Source of the DNA: Bradyrhizobium iriomotense
GTDB taxonomy: Bacteria > Pseudomonadota > Alphaproteobacteria > Rhizobiales > Xanthobacteraceae
Length of the DNA: 64,000 bases
Assembly: GCF_018129405.1 (NCBI RefSeq)
Contig: NZ_JAFCLP010000014.1
Coordinates: forward strand, 124,001 to 188,000
Direction of reading: 5' to 3'
In this document: piece by piece, positions 33,128 to 43,062 of the stretch
Layout of the letters: each line of letters begins with the position of its first letter
Numbering within the stretch: position 1 is the stretch's first letter
Position numbers and translations under genes: made by a program
Notes under the pieces: generated by a model
Told to the model about the DNA's origin: nothing
Database searches by the model: none
What the model saw: the letters and a program-made list of their open reading frames with translations, nothing else

Positions 33128-33823
33128 ATGCTGGCGCGCGACTGGTACTACAACGAGCGGAACCGGATGGGGATCGAGCCCGCGGTGGCGTCGATCTACG
33201 ACAACCATGACGATGCCGATCTGCGGGCGCGCGCCGCGCTGAAAATGCTCGGGGTCCAGCGTGGCTGGCGCATCGCCGACATCGGCTGCGGCAACGGCGT
33301 GCTCGCCACCGAAGCGGCGCTGATGGGCGCCGAGGTCGACGCCATCGACATCTCGCCGGCGATGCTGGCGCTCGCCGAGATCTACGCACGCGACCGCAAG
33401 GCGCCGGTGCGCACCCAGTCCGCCGGCCTGCTCAGCTTCGCCTATCGGCCGGAATCCTATGATCTCATCGTCAGCGAATTCACGCTGCACCATTTGCCGG
33501 ATTTCTGGAAGGCGGTGGCGATGTCGCGGATCTATCGCGCGCTGAAGCCGGGTGCGAGCTTCTACTTGCGCGACATCGTCTATGCGTCGATGCCTGACGC
33601 CCTCGATCGCGACGTCGAGCAATGGGCCGACTTCCAGATCAAGAATCACGATTTCTCGCGCGAGGGCGTGGTGACGCATATGCGCGACGAGTATTCCACC
33701 TTTGGCTGGGTGATGGAGCGGATGCTGACCGACGTCGGCTTCACGCTGATCTCGGCCGACTACCACGCACCGATGCACGGCACGTATCTGCTGCGGAAAC
33801 CGAAAGCCGGCGAGCAAGGCTAG
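33128..33823 (+). CDS. Class I SAM-dependent methyltransferase
   Basis: The 231-residue protein has the SAM-binding motif I ADIGCGNGVLA (residues 50-60), the acidic end of strand 2 in VDAIDISPAML, and the post-motif FTLHHLPDFWKAVAM. It starts 3 bases after ilvH, so it is co-transcribed. The substrate is unknown; UbiE/Coq5-like small-molecule methyltransferases are the nearest kind by motif. Confidence 0.88.
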   Translation: MLARDWYYNERNRMGIEPAVASIYDNHDDADLRARAALKMLGVQRGWRIADIGCGNGVLATEAALMGAEVDAIDISPAMLALAEIYARDRKAPVRTQSAGLLSFAYRPESYDLIVSEFTLHHLPDFWKAVAMSRIYRALKPGASFYLRDIVYASMPDALDRDVEQWADFQIKNHDFSREGVVTHMRDEYSTFGWVMERMLTDVGFTLISADYHAPMHGTYLLRKPKAGEQG

Positions 33824-33872
33824 ACAAGAACAACAAGCAGGGCTGCACGACAAAGCAGAACCGGAAACAACA

Positions 33873-34748
33873 ATGAAGCCGGCCGACATCTTCATCGCCG
33901 TCATGGTGGCGATCATCTGGGGGTTTGCCTTCGTGGCGAGCCGGATCGCGCTCGACGAGCTTTCGCCGGAGCTGATGACGGCGTTGCGCTTTACGATCGC
34001 TGCGGTCCCGTGCCTGTTCATTCCCAAGCCGAAGGTTGCCTGGTCGCTGCTGATCGCGATCAGCTTCACACTGTTCCTCGGTCAGTTCCTGTCCCAGGCC
34101 TATGGCATCGCGCACGGCGTGCCGGTGGGCCTGACCAGCGTCGTCGTGCAGAGCCAGGCGCTGTTCACGATCGGCTTTGCCGCGCTCGCGTTCGCTGAGC
34201 GGCCGACGCCGATGCAGACGCTGGGCATCGTCGTTGCTGCGGCCGGCCTTTTGATGATTTGCGGCACCGTCGGTTATGATTTCAGCGTTGCCGCCTTTGC
34301 GGTGCTGATGATTTCCCCGGTCAGCTTTGCCGTCGGCAATCTATTGCTGCGCGGCGCCCGCGGCGCGCCGATGTTCGACCTGTTTGCCTGGCTGTGCCTC
34401 GCCTCGGCCGTGCCGCTGTTCGTGCTGGCGCTGATCGCGAACGGACCGGCGTCGACCTGGACGTCGCTGACGCACATGTCGCTGACATCGGTTCTCTGCA
34501 TGCTGATGCTCGGCGGCATTTCCACCAGCATCGCCTATTGGCTGTGGGGCCGCCTCTTGCGCGACTATCCCGCAGCCCAGGTGGTGCCGTTCGCACTGCT
34601 GGTGCCGTTCGTCGGCTCCGCCGCTTCCAGCATCGTGTTCGGCGAACGGTTCGGCCCGCTGCGCCTCGCCGGCATGCTGACCGTGATCGGCGGTATCGCC
34701 GTGATGGTGCTGGCGACGCGCCCGCAAGTCCTGCCGAAGACCGCGTGA
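33873..34748 (+). CDS. EamA/DMT-family transporter
   Basis: The 291-residue protein has ten predicted membrane helices in two EamA repeats (AVMVAIIWGFAFVASRIALD; SIAYWLWGRLLRDYPAAQVV). Members export amino acids or metabolites. It lies 49 bases after the methyltransferase gene and just before a LysE-type exporter, in the middle of the branched-chain amino-acid region, which suggests export of excess amino acids. Substrate not known. Confidence 0.88.
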   Translation: MKPADIFIAVMVAIIWGFAFVASRIALDELSPELMTALRFTIAAVPCLFIPKPKVAWSLLIAISFTLFLGQFLSQAYGIAHGVPVGLTSVVVQSQALFTIGFAALAFAERPTPMQTLGIVVAAAGLLMICGTVGYDFSVAAFAVLMISPVSFAVGNLLLRGARGAPMFDLFAWLCLASAVPLFVLALIANGPASTWTSLTHMSLTSVLCMLMLGGISTSIAYWLWGRLLRDYPAAQVVPFALLVPFVGSAASSIVFGERFGPLRLAGMLTVIGGIAVMVLATRPQVLPKTA

Positions 34749-34755
34749 GGTGAGC

Positions 34756-35358
34756 ATGGCCTACTCGCTGTTCTATGCCTTCCTCGCCTTCATGGTCGTG
34801 ATGTACTTCACGCCCGGGCCGAACAACATCATGCTGCTGTCCTCGGGCCTGACCTATGGCTTCCGCCGCACCATCCCGCACATCGTCGGCATCGTCATCG
34901 GCTTTGCCTTCATGGTCGCCACCGTCGGCCTCGGGCTCGGCACCGTGTTCCTGGCCTATCCGATCCTCCAGACCATTCTGAAATATGCCGGTACGGTCTA
35001 CCTGATCTATCTTGCCGCCGTGATCGCCATATCCGGTCCAACCAAGCCGGGCGAGGAAGATGGTCGCGGCCCGATGACCTTCTGGGGCGCGGCCATGTTC
35101 CAGTGGATCAACGCCAAGGGCTGGGTGATCGTGATCGGCACCATCACCGCCTACGCGGCGATTGCCCAGTTTCCAATCAACATCGTGATCCAGACCCTGA
35201 TCAGCCTGCTCGTCGGCACGGTCTCAACCGTGGTCTGGGCGCTGTTCGGCACCGCATTGCGACCGATCCTGACCTCCGAGCGGCTGGTCCGCGCCTTCAA
35301 TATTCTGATGGCGATCCTGCTGCTGGCCTCCCTCTACCCCGTTTTCATGGATGCATGA
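34756..35358 (+). CDS. LysE/RhtB-family amino-acid exporter
   Basis: The 200-residue protein shows the LysE signature YFTPGPNNIMLLSSGLTYG near residue 17 and about six membrane helices. Family members export Lys, Thr, homoserine or related amino acids. GAGGTGAGC precedes the ATG at 34756; a GTG at 34750 is alternative. It follows the EamA gene by 7 bases. Confidence 0.9.
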   Translation: MAYSLFYAFLAFMVVMYFTPGPNNIMLLSSGLTYGFRRTIPHIVGIVIGFAFMVATVGLGLGTVFLAYPILQTILKYAGTVYLIYLAAVIAISGPTKPGEEDGRGPMTFWGAAMFQWINAKGWVIVIGTITAYAAIAQFPINIVIQTLISLLVGTVSTVVWALFGTALRPILTSERLVRAFNILMAILLLASLYPVFMDA

Positions 35359-35362
35359 TGTC

Positions 35363-35430
35363 GCGGATTTCCATGCAGAAACGGGTTTCCCTCAGGGCTG
35401 AAAATGCTCTAGACAGCCCCCGAAATCCGC
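35363..35430 (+). promoter_or_regulatory. Nested hairpin leader between the LysE gene and ilvC
   Basis: GCGGATTTC (35363-35371) pairs with GAAATCCGC (35422-35430), enclosing GGGCTG / CAGCCC (35395-35400, 35414-35419). It starts 5 bases after lysE and ends 62 bases before ilvC. No T tract follows. It may be a leader structure or a repeat. Confidence 0.4.
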
Positions 35431-35476
35431 AAATTCCACCCTTCGGACACTGACCATCGGCCGATTTCGGCCCTGA

Positions 35477-36511
<1,035 letters not shown>

Positions 36512-36527
36512 CGGTACCGCCGTCGTC

Positions 36528-36556
36528 CCGGGGACGTGACGAAGTCGCGTCCCCGG
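36528..36556. repeat. Palindrome after ilvC
   Basis: CCGGGGACG and CGTCCCCGG are perfect 9-base arms around an 11-base loop, 17 bases after the ilvC stop. No T tract follows. It resembles the short GC palindromes scattered in this genome and may end the transcript. The remaining 250 bases up to the next gene show no coding frame. Confidence 0.6.
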
Positions 36557-36804
36557 ACCTCGATCCATGTTCGTTCGTTCCTTGAGTTTGTCCCGGCAAT
36601 GGCGCGGTGAGGCACCTGCTCAGCGCGATTTCGTCGACCATGCGCGGAGCTTGCTTCTGCTGAAACCGACTTCGGTTTGTGCGGGGTATAGGGCGCTTTC
36701 CGGGCCTCTCCGAGTATTAGGACACCGTTACTGACGTAATTTCCGTACCAATACGGAGTCGAATTGCGATAGCCCGGTCAACCAAATCTTAGCGCGACCG
36801 AGCG

Positions 36805-39800
36805 ATGGTGAGCCATTGCTCGTACCGCAGATGGACAATGCTGAACGCTTGGCGAAGGTTGACCGGATCGCCGGGATCGTCCGTCACGGTCCTGGGCTCG
36901 GTGTTTTCGCTTGTCGTCGTCACCTTGTTCCTCGTCGATCTCGGCATCCGCTATCGCGAGGCGGTCGCATTAGCGAAGACCGACACTCTCAATCTCTCGG
37001 CCATTCTGGCCGAGCATGCTGCGGTGACGTTCGAAGACATCGATCGTGTGCTGCTCGAGGCGCAGGCGGTCCGCAAGGACGCCTTGTCCGGAAGATACGC
37101 CGATCCTGGTGCAGCCAATCTTGCGCTGCGCCAGTTGGTCAAGAGCTCGTCGATTTTGGTCGCGGTCGGCTGGACCGATGCATCCGGAGCGGTCGTCGCG
37201 CATTCCTACGACCACGCGCTGCCGCGCAGCAACATCTCCGACATGCCGCACTTCATCGCGCAGCGCGACGGCGCCGGCACCGGATTGTTCGTTGCGCCAC
37301 CCTTTCGTTCCGCAGGTGGCGACAAATGGTTCACTGCGGCGTCACGCCGGTTGAACAATCCGGATGGGAGCTTTGCCGGCGTGGTGACTGCGCCGCTGGA
37401 TCAATCCTTTCTGCTGAAGATCTATCGCAAGATCGATCTGGGCGCCGACGGCTCGGTGGTTCTGTTCCATCGCGGCGGACGGATCCTTGCGCGGGTACCG
37501 GAACAGAAGGGTGCTGTGGGCATGTCGGTCGCCGGCGGCCCGCTGTTTACCCAGTATCTGCCGGTTTCCGAGACGGGTTCATACGAGCTCGTGAGCCCCA
37601 TCGACGGCATCGGGCGTATTGCGGGCTACAAGGCCGTGTCCGGCCTGCCGCTGGTTTTGGCAGTGACTTACTCGCGCAGTCACGTGCTGCAGCCCTGGTA
37701 CCGGCATCTCTACACCTTTGGTCCGCTGGCTGTCGCGATCGTCGCCATCATCCTGATCGGCACACTCCTGCTTCGGCGGCAAACCAATGCGCTTGCGGCT
37801 GCGGGTGCCCGGTTCGATGCAGCCCTGAGCAACATGCCGCATGGGCTCAGCATGTTCGACGCCGACGAGAGGCTGCTGGTCGCCAACAGCCGCTATCACG
37901 ACATGTATGATATGACGGCGTCGCAGCTCAAACCTGGAACGCCGCTCAGCAGCATCATCGACCACTACAAGGCGAGGGGAGCCGAACTCGATGCAGAGGA
38001 GTTCCTCGATGGCGCAAGGCACCGGACGTCGCTGAATCTCACACTCGCCGACGGTCGCATCATCTCGATTCTCCGTACGCCCATGGCTGATGGCGGCTGG
38101 GTCGCAACCCATCAGGACATCACCGAGAAGCGGCGAGACGAGATCCTGCTGGCCGAAAATGCCGCCGAGCTGAAGCTCATCAATGCCCGGTTCGATGTCG
38201 CGATCAACAACATGAATCAGGGCCTGTGCCTGTTTGATGCCGACAAGAACCTGGTCGTCTCCAACAGCCGCTACCAGCAGATGTACGATCTGCCGGACGA
38301 TCTGGTGCAGCCGGGCACGCCGCTGCACCGAATATTGCAGCACTATGCGGATCGTGGCGAAACGAGCTCGCTAACGGTCGCCCAGCATATCCAGATGATG
38401 CCGACCCAGCGGCAACAGGAGTATGCGCTGAAAGACCAGCGCCAGATCCTGATCCAGCGCAAGCCGCTGCCGGATGGTGGCTGGGTCGCGACGCACGAAG
38501 ACGTCACTGAGCAGAAACGTGGCGAGCAAATGCTGGCTCAGAAGGCCGCGGAGCTCCAGGCGATCAACGTGCGTTTCGACGCCGCACTGAACAACATGTC
38601 CCAGGGGCTCTGCATGTTCGATGCGGACCAGCGGATCGTCGTGTCGAACGCGCGCTACAGTGAGATCTACCACATTGACCCCGATCGGATCAGGCCAGGA
38701 ACGACGCTGGCGCAGATCCTCGAGTTTCGTCGCGAGCATGGCACGCATTTCGTCGACGTCGCGCCGGATGTCTATCTCACCCAGAACGTGAAACAACTCA
38801 GCGAGATCCGGGAACTCGCCGACGGAAGGGTGGTCGCGATTGCGCGTCACATGATGCCCGATGGCGGCTGGCTCACGACCCACGAGGACATTACCGAGCG
38901 GGCGCGAAGCGAGAAACGCATCGCATATCTGGCGCAGCACGATCTTCTCACGGGTCTTGCGAACCGCGCCGTGTTCTCCGAAAAACTGGACGAAGCTGCA
39001 AAGCGGCTGCAGCGCCACGGCACGACGTTCACCGTCCTGATGCTGGATCTCGACAGGTTCAAGATCGTCAACGATACGCTCGGTCACGCTGCAGGCGACC
39101 AGCTGCTGGTCGAGGTCGCGCGGCGGCTGGGGTCATCGCTGCGGGACACCGACGTGCTGGCCCGTCTCGGCGGCGACGAATTCGCGATCATCCAGGAGAA
39201 CGAGAAGAATCAGAGCGAAGGCGCGATCGCGCTGGCGCTGAGAATCATCGAGCTGATCGATCATCCCTTCGATCTCGACGGCAATCGCGTCAGTGTCGGC
39301 ACCAGCGTCGGAATCGCCTTCGCGCCGGAGCACGGCGTCGACGCGGACACCTTGCTGCAGAAGGCGGACGTCGCGCTTTACGTGACGAAATCCGCCGGCC
39401 GAAACGATTTTCGCATCTTCCAGCCCGAAATGACGGAAGCTGCCGACACGCAGAAGTCGATGGAAGGCGAGCTGCGGGAGGCAATGGCTCGCAACGAGCT
39501 GGAGCTGCACTACCAGCCGGTCATCGATGTTCGAACGCGCCGGATGACGGGTCTGGAATGCTTCGTGCGCTGGCATCACCCGTCGAAGGGCATGCTGGCG
39601 CCTTTGGAGTTCCTCGGCGTCGCGGAGCAGGCTGGACTGATGTTGCCGCTCGGAGAATGGATCTTGCGGCAGGCCTGCCTGGACGCGGCGGCCTGGCCGC
39701 CACACATCCGGGTCGCCGTCAACATGAGCGCCGCCCAGTTTCACCGGGGTAACATACTCGACGTCGTGCTGTGCGCGCTGGTCGAGTCGGGATTGTCGCC

Positions 39801-40221
39801 GGAGCGTCTCGAGCTCGAAATACCGGACTCTGCGCTCCTGGACGGCAATCTGGCGGCCCATCTGCTCACGGTCCGGCAATTGAAGAACCTCGGCGTCGGC
39901 GTCGTCCTCGACAATTGCGGTGTGGGCTATTCCGCGGGGAGCTACCTCCAGAGTTTCCCGTTCGACAAGATCAAGATCGACCGGGCGATCGTGCAGGGCT
40001 GCACGACGCGAAGGGATTGCGCGGCGGTCGTCGCCTCTGCCGTGGCTTTGGCGCGGGGTCTCGATGTCGCCACGGTAGGCAAGGGGGTCGAGACCGCCGC
40101 CCAGTTCGAGGCCCTGCAAGCGGCGGGCGTGGACTTCGTCCAGGGATATCTGTTCGGGCGACCCGTGCCGAACTCCGAAATCTGCTTCGATGCGCCGGTG
40201 CCGGCGCAACACGTCGCGTGA
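36805..40221 (+). CDS. Membrane PAS(x3)-GGDEF-degenerate EAL signalling protein
   Basis: The 1138-residue protein has a membrane helix (about 28-47), a periplasmic sensor of Cache type (about 50-295), a second helix (about 303-323), three similar PAS domains repeating every 126-128 residues (conserved Arg-Phe at 336, 462 and 590), a GGDEF domain with intact GGDEF (789-793) and inhibitory-site RDTD (780-783), and an EAL-like domain. In the EAL part key residues are changed: E-C-F at 918-920 instead of EAL, EIPD at 1005-1008, and DNCG at 1036 instead of DDFG. It is therefore likely a cyclase of c-di-GMP with an inactive EAL sensor. ATG 36838 is an alternative start. Confidence 0.93.
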   Translation: MVSHCSYRRWTMLNAWRRLTGSPGSSVTVLGSVFSLVVVTLFLVDLGIRYREAVALAKTDTLNLSAILAEHAAVTFEDIDRVLLEAQAVRKDALSGRYADPGAANLALRQLVKSSSILVAVGWTDASGAVVAHSYDHALPRSNISDMPHFIAQRDGAGTGLFVAPPFRSAGGDKWFTAASRRLNNPDGSFAGVVTAPLDQSFLLKIYRKIDLGADGSVVLFHRGGRILARVPEQKGAVGMSVAGGPLFTQYLPVSETGSYELVSPIDGIGRIAGYKAVSGLPLVLAVTYSRSHVLQPWYRHLYTFGPLAVAIVAIILIGTLLLRRQTNALAAAGARFDAALSNMPHGLSMFDADERLLVANSRYHDMYDMTASQLKPGTPLSSIIDHYKARGAELDAEEFLDGARHRTSLNLTLADGRIISILRTPMADGGWVATHQDITEKRRDEILLAENAAELKLINARFDVAINNMNQGLCLFDADKNLVVSNSRYQQMYDLPDDLVQPGTPLHRILQHYADRGETSSLTVAQHIQMMPTQRQQEYALKDQRQILIQRKPLPDGGWVATHEDVTEQKRGEQMLAQKAAELQAINVRFDAALNNMSQGLCMFDADQRIVVSNARYSEIYHIDPDRIRPGTTLAQILEFRREHGTHFVDVAPDVYLTQNVKQLSEIRELADGRVVAIARHMMPDGGWLTTHEDITERARSEKRIAYLAQHDLLTGLANRAVFSEKLDEAAKRLQRHGTTFTVLMLDLDRFKIVNDTLGHAAGDQLLVEVARRLGSSLRDTDVLARLGGDEFAIIQENEKNQSEGAIALALRIIELIDHPFDLDGNRVSVGTSVGIAFAPEHGVDADTLLQKADVALYVTKSAGRNDFRIFQPEMTEAADTQKSMEGELREAMARNELELHYQPVIDVRTRRMTGLECFVRWHHPSKGMLAPLEFLGVAEQAGLMLPLGEWILRQACLDAAAWPPHIRVAVNMSAAQFHRGNILDVVLCALVESGLSPERLELEIPDSALLDGNLAAHLLTVRQLKNLGVGVVLDNCGVGYSAGSYLQSFPFDKIKIDRAIVQGCTTRRDCAAVVASAVALARGLDVATVGKGVETAAQFEALQAAGVDFVQGYLFGRPVPNSEICFDAPVPAQHVA

Positions 40222-40225
40222 TCTC

Positions 40226-41377
40226 ATGACCACCGCAGGAACAACTCCATCGCCGGTGCGGGAGATGAATCTGGAGAACAGCCTGATCGATCAACTCGAG
40301 ATCGCACTGGCGAACCCGGAGCTGTCGAAGCGCGCCGAGCTCCTGCGGCATGTCGCCGATCTCTTCGTGTTCGGCTCAGGCAAGTTTACCGACGAGCAGA
40401 TCGAGCTGTTCGACGAAGTGATGAGCACTCTCCTCAAGCACATCGAATGCACCGCGCGGGCGGCCTTCGGGAGCAGGCTTTCCAGATTGCCCGACGCGCC
40501 GCGGCGGACGATCCGCTTGCTGGCATTTGACGACGCACCAGAGGTGGCGGCGCCGGTCCTGGAGCACTCGCCACGGCTCGACGAGGCGAGCCTGGCGGAG
40601 AATGCGCGGACCAAGAGTCAGGATCACCTGCTGGCCATCGCCGGCCGTATCCGGCTGAGAGAGCCCGTCACCGATGTCCTCGTCGAGCGCGGCAACAACG
40701 CTGTCGCCCTGCGGACGGCCGGCAACGGCGGAGCCAGCTTCTCGGCCCAGGGAATGTCTGGGCTCGTCAGGCGGGCGCGGGACAATGGCGCGCTCGCCAT
40801 GTGCATCTGGGCTCGCCCCGACATCCCGCGCGAAACCCTGCTGAAATTGTTCGTTCATGCCTCCGAGATGGTGAGGCGCAAGCTGGAGGCGGCCGATCCA
40901 CGCCAGGCGGCTCTCATTCGAAGCGCCATCGCGGAGGGCTCCGATGAGCTGCAGTCCATGGCGCGGGCAGGCTCAAGCGAGCATGCCCGGGCGTTGGCCG
41001 AGGTGAGATCCCTGCATTCGGGCGGGCAACTCGACGAGGCGCGCGTGCTCGGCTTCATCGGCGAGAAAAGCTTCGACAAGACCGCGGTTGCGCTGTCGCT
41101 CATGACCGATCTGCCGATCGGGGCGATCGAGCGCGCGCTGATCCGCTCCGAGCCCGAGCAGATTCTCATCCTGGCGAAGGCGATCGGCCTCTCCTGGGAT
41201 ACGACGAAGGCGCTTCTGACGTTTCAGCCCGGCTCGGCGCAGGAGTCGCAAGAGCGGTCGAAAGAGCGATTGGAGGAGTGCTTTGCGAGCTTCCTCCGGT
41301 TGAAGCCAAATACCGCGAAGGCTGCGCTCCAGTTCTACCGGCTTCGCGAGCGGGCCGGCCGGGATCCTGTTTACTAG
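40226..41377 (+). CDS. DUF2336 domain protein
   Basis: The 383-residue helical protein matches DUF2336 (ANPELSKRAELLRHVADLFV, LAFDDAPEVAAPVLEHSPRL, TKSQDHLLAIAGR). The family is alphaproteobacterial, contains HEAT-like repeats, and often lies near signalling genes; no reaction is known. It starts 4 bases after the GGDEF/EAL gene, so it is likely co-transcribed and may be a partner of it. ATG 40265 is an alternative start. Confidence 0.85.
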   Translation: MTTAGTTPSPVREMNLENSLIDQLEIALANPELSKRAELLRHVADLFVFGSGKFTDEQIELFDEVMSTLLKHIECTARAAFGSRLSRLPDAPRRTIRLLAFDDAPEVAAPVLEHSPRLDEASLAENARTKSQDHLLAIAGRIRLREPVTDVLVERGNNAVALRTAGNGGASFSAQGMSGLVRRARDNGALAMCIWARPDIPRETLLKLFVHASEMVRRKLEAADPRQAALIRSAIAEGSDELQSMARAGSSEHARALAEVRSLHSGGQLDEARVLGFIGEKSFDKTAVALSLMTDLPIGAIERALIRSEPEQILILAKAIGLSWDTTKALLTFQPGSAQESQERSKERLEECFASFLRLKPNTAKAALQFYRLRERAGRDPVY

Positions 41378-41476
41378 CTGAGCCGGGTAAACTGCTGCGC
41401 CTGCTTGAGCGTTGGGCGGCATTGCGCACCGGCGCCTTCCCCTCTACATGATCGCGGGAAACTCGGGGAGGAGACC

Positions 41477-42328
41477 ATGCGGTCTGTCGTCGTTACAGGC
41501 GCGTCCACGGGCATCGGCTGGGCCATTGCAAAATTCCTGATCGGGCGCAGCTATCGTGTCTTCGGCAGCGTCCGCAAGCAGGCCGATGCCGACCGGCTCC
41601 AGGGGGAGTTCGGTGCCAACTTCACGCCGCTCCTGTTCGACGTGACCGACGAGGCCGCTGTCCTCGCTGCTGCGCGAAAAGTCCGCGAGGCGCTGGGCGG
41701 GGAGACGCTGGCCGGCCTCGTCAACAATGCCGGCATCGCGGTCGCCGGTCCCGTGCTCGAATTGTCGGCGGATGATTTCCGCCGCCAGATGGACATCAAC
41801 GTCATCGGTCCTGTGATCGCGACACAGGCGTTCGGGCCGCTGCTCGGCGCCGATCCCTCGTTGAAGGGGCCGAAGGGCCGGATCGCGATGATCAGCTCGG
41901 TTGCGGGCAAGAACGGCAATCCGTTGTCGGCGCCTTACTGCACCTCCAAGCACGCCGTCGAGGGCTTGTCGGAAAGCCTGCGCCGCGAGCTGATGCTGTT
42001 CGGCATCGACGTCATCATCATCGCCCCCGGCGCGGTCAAGACGCCGATCTGGAGCAAGGCCGAACAGATCGATCTCTCCGTCTACAAGAACTCGCCCTAT
42101 CTGCCGGCGCTGAACAAGGTCATGGCCTTCATGATGGAGCTCGGCGCGAAGGGTCTGCCGGCCGAGCGCGTCGCCGAAATCGTGTTCGAGGCGCTCACGG
42201 CGACGCGCCCCAAAGTGCGCTACCAGATCACGCCCGATCCGCTGCGTCATCTGATCGGCGCCGTGCTGCCGAAGCGGACGCTCGATCGCATCATTGCCAA
42301 GCGGCTCGGGTTGCTGCCGCAGGGGTGA
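41477..42328 (+). CDS. Short-chain dehydrogenase/reductase
   Basis: The 283-residue SDR protein has the NAD(P) loop TGASTGIG (residues 7-14), NNAGIAVAGPVLE, the catalytic Ser in MISSVAG, and YCTSKHA (Tyr and Lys). The C-terminal half, with a substrate lid, resembles classical steroid or fatty-acid type SDRs. GGGAGGAGACC precedes the ATG. It overlaps nothing and probably stands alone. The substrate is unknown. Confidence 0.93.
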   Translation: MRSVVVTGASTGIGWAIAKFLIGRSYRVFGSVRKQADADRLQGEFGANFTPLLFDVTDEAAVLAAARKVREALGGETLAGLVNNAGIAVAGPVLELSADDFRRQMDINVIGPVIATQAFGPLLGADPSLKGPKGRIAMISSVAGKNGNPLSAPYCTSKHAVEGLSESLRRELMLFGIDVIIIAPGAVKTPIWSKAEQIDLSVYKNSPYLPALNKVMAFMMELGAKGLPAERVAEIVFEALTATRPKVRYQITPDPLRHLIGAVLPKRTLDRIIAKRLGLLPQG

Positions 42329-42335
42329 CCGCTGT

Positions 42336-42956
42336 TCAGCTCGCCTCGGCCGTCCGCCCACGCGGATTGGCGGCCATCGCGATCAGCCGCAGCGCCATCA
42401 CGACGAGCAGCGGAAGCAGGAAGGCGGCATAGAGCGGCATCGCCGGCACGCGCTTGCCGAACGACACCATGAACTGGAACCAGAGGTAATAGCCGCCCAC
42501 AAGGTGCAGCGCGCGAAAGGCGCGCGGCCCGAGCAGCGCGGCGGTGCGGTCGAACGAGGTCGCGCTCATGACAATGATAACGGCATAGCCGATGCCGCCG
42601 AAGATGTAGGAGGCCGCCGAGGTGGCCTCCGCAAAGCCGGCCGGATCCATCCTGGCAAAGGCGGCGATCGCCACCGCGTGGATGGCGTGGGAGGCGGCGA
42701 AGCCGAGGCCGAGATAGCGGCGATTGCGATGCTGCCAGCGCGTCCAGGCATTCGGCCATAGCCGCGCCAGGGCCGCGGCACTGAAGGCGAGGCAGAACAG
42801 CATGAGCGAGCTTCGCGCCGTGAAGCGGATCACCATCCGCACGCCCTCGACCTCGAAGTGCCGCATCGCGGCGATCCCCAGGCTCAGGGCGATCAGGCTC
42901 ACGACGAGCGCGGCCAGCAGCCGCCAGCCTTCCAGCCAGCCTTGACGTTGCGACAT
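42336..42956 (-). CDS. Multi-pass membrane protein, ferric-reductase-like, under TetR control
   Basis: The 206-residue product has about six helices. His residues in ASHAIHAVA and LHLVGGYYLWFQF sit in membrane segments and could bind heme, as in ferric-reductase-like transmembrane proteins, though the similarity is weak. AAGGAG lies before the ATG at 42956. It is divergent from the TetR gene at 43063 across a gap with two inverted copies of one operator, so it is the probable target. Confidence 0.65.
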   Translation of the reverse strand: MSQRQGWLEGWRLLAALVVSLIALSLGIAAMRHFEVEGVRMVIRFTARSSLMLFCLAFSAAALARLWPNAWTRWQHRNRRYLGLGFAASHAIHAVAIAAFARMDPAGFAEATSAASYIFGGIGYAVIIVMSATSFDRTAALLGPRAFRALHLVGGYYLWFQFMVSFGKRVPAMPLYAAFLLPLLVVMALRLIAMAANPRGRTAEAS

Positions 42957-42973
42957 GGCGATCTCCTTGCTCG

Positions 42974-42991
42974 ATGTAAGCATCGATTACA
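42974..42991. promoter_or_regulatory. Operator copy 1 for the TetR regulator at 43063
   Basis: ATGTAAGCATCGATTACA matches the inverted copy at 43017-43034 at all but two positions. It lies 18 bases before the start codon of the divergent membrane-protein gene. Confidence 0.65.
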
Positions 42992-43016
42992 TTTGGGGAT
43001 CGCGCATCGTCAATGG

Positions 43017-43034
43017 TGTAATCACTGCTTACAT
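43017..43034. promoter_or_regulatory. Operator copy 2 for the TetR regulator at 43063
   Basis: TGTAATCACTGCTTACAT is the reverse-complement version of operator 1, centred 43 bases (about four helix turns) from it and 29 bases before the regulator start. The pair could hold two repressor dimers on one face of the DNA. Confidence 0.65.
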
Positions 43035-43062
43035 TCACGATGGAGTGATGCTAGAAGGCGCC

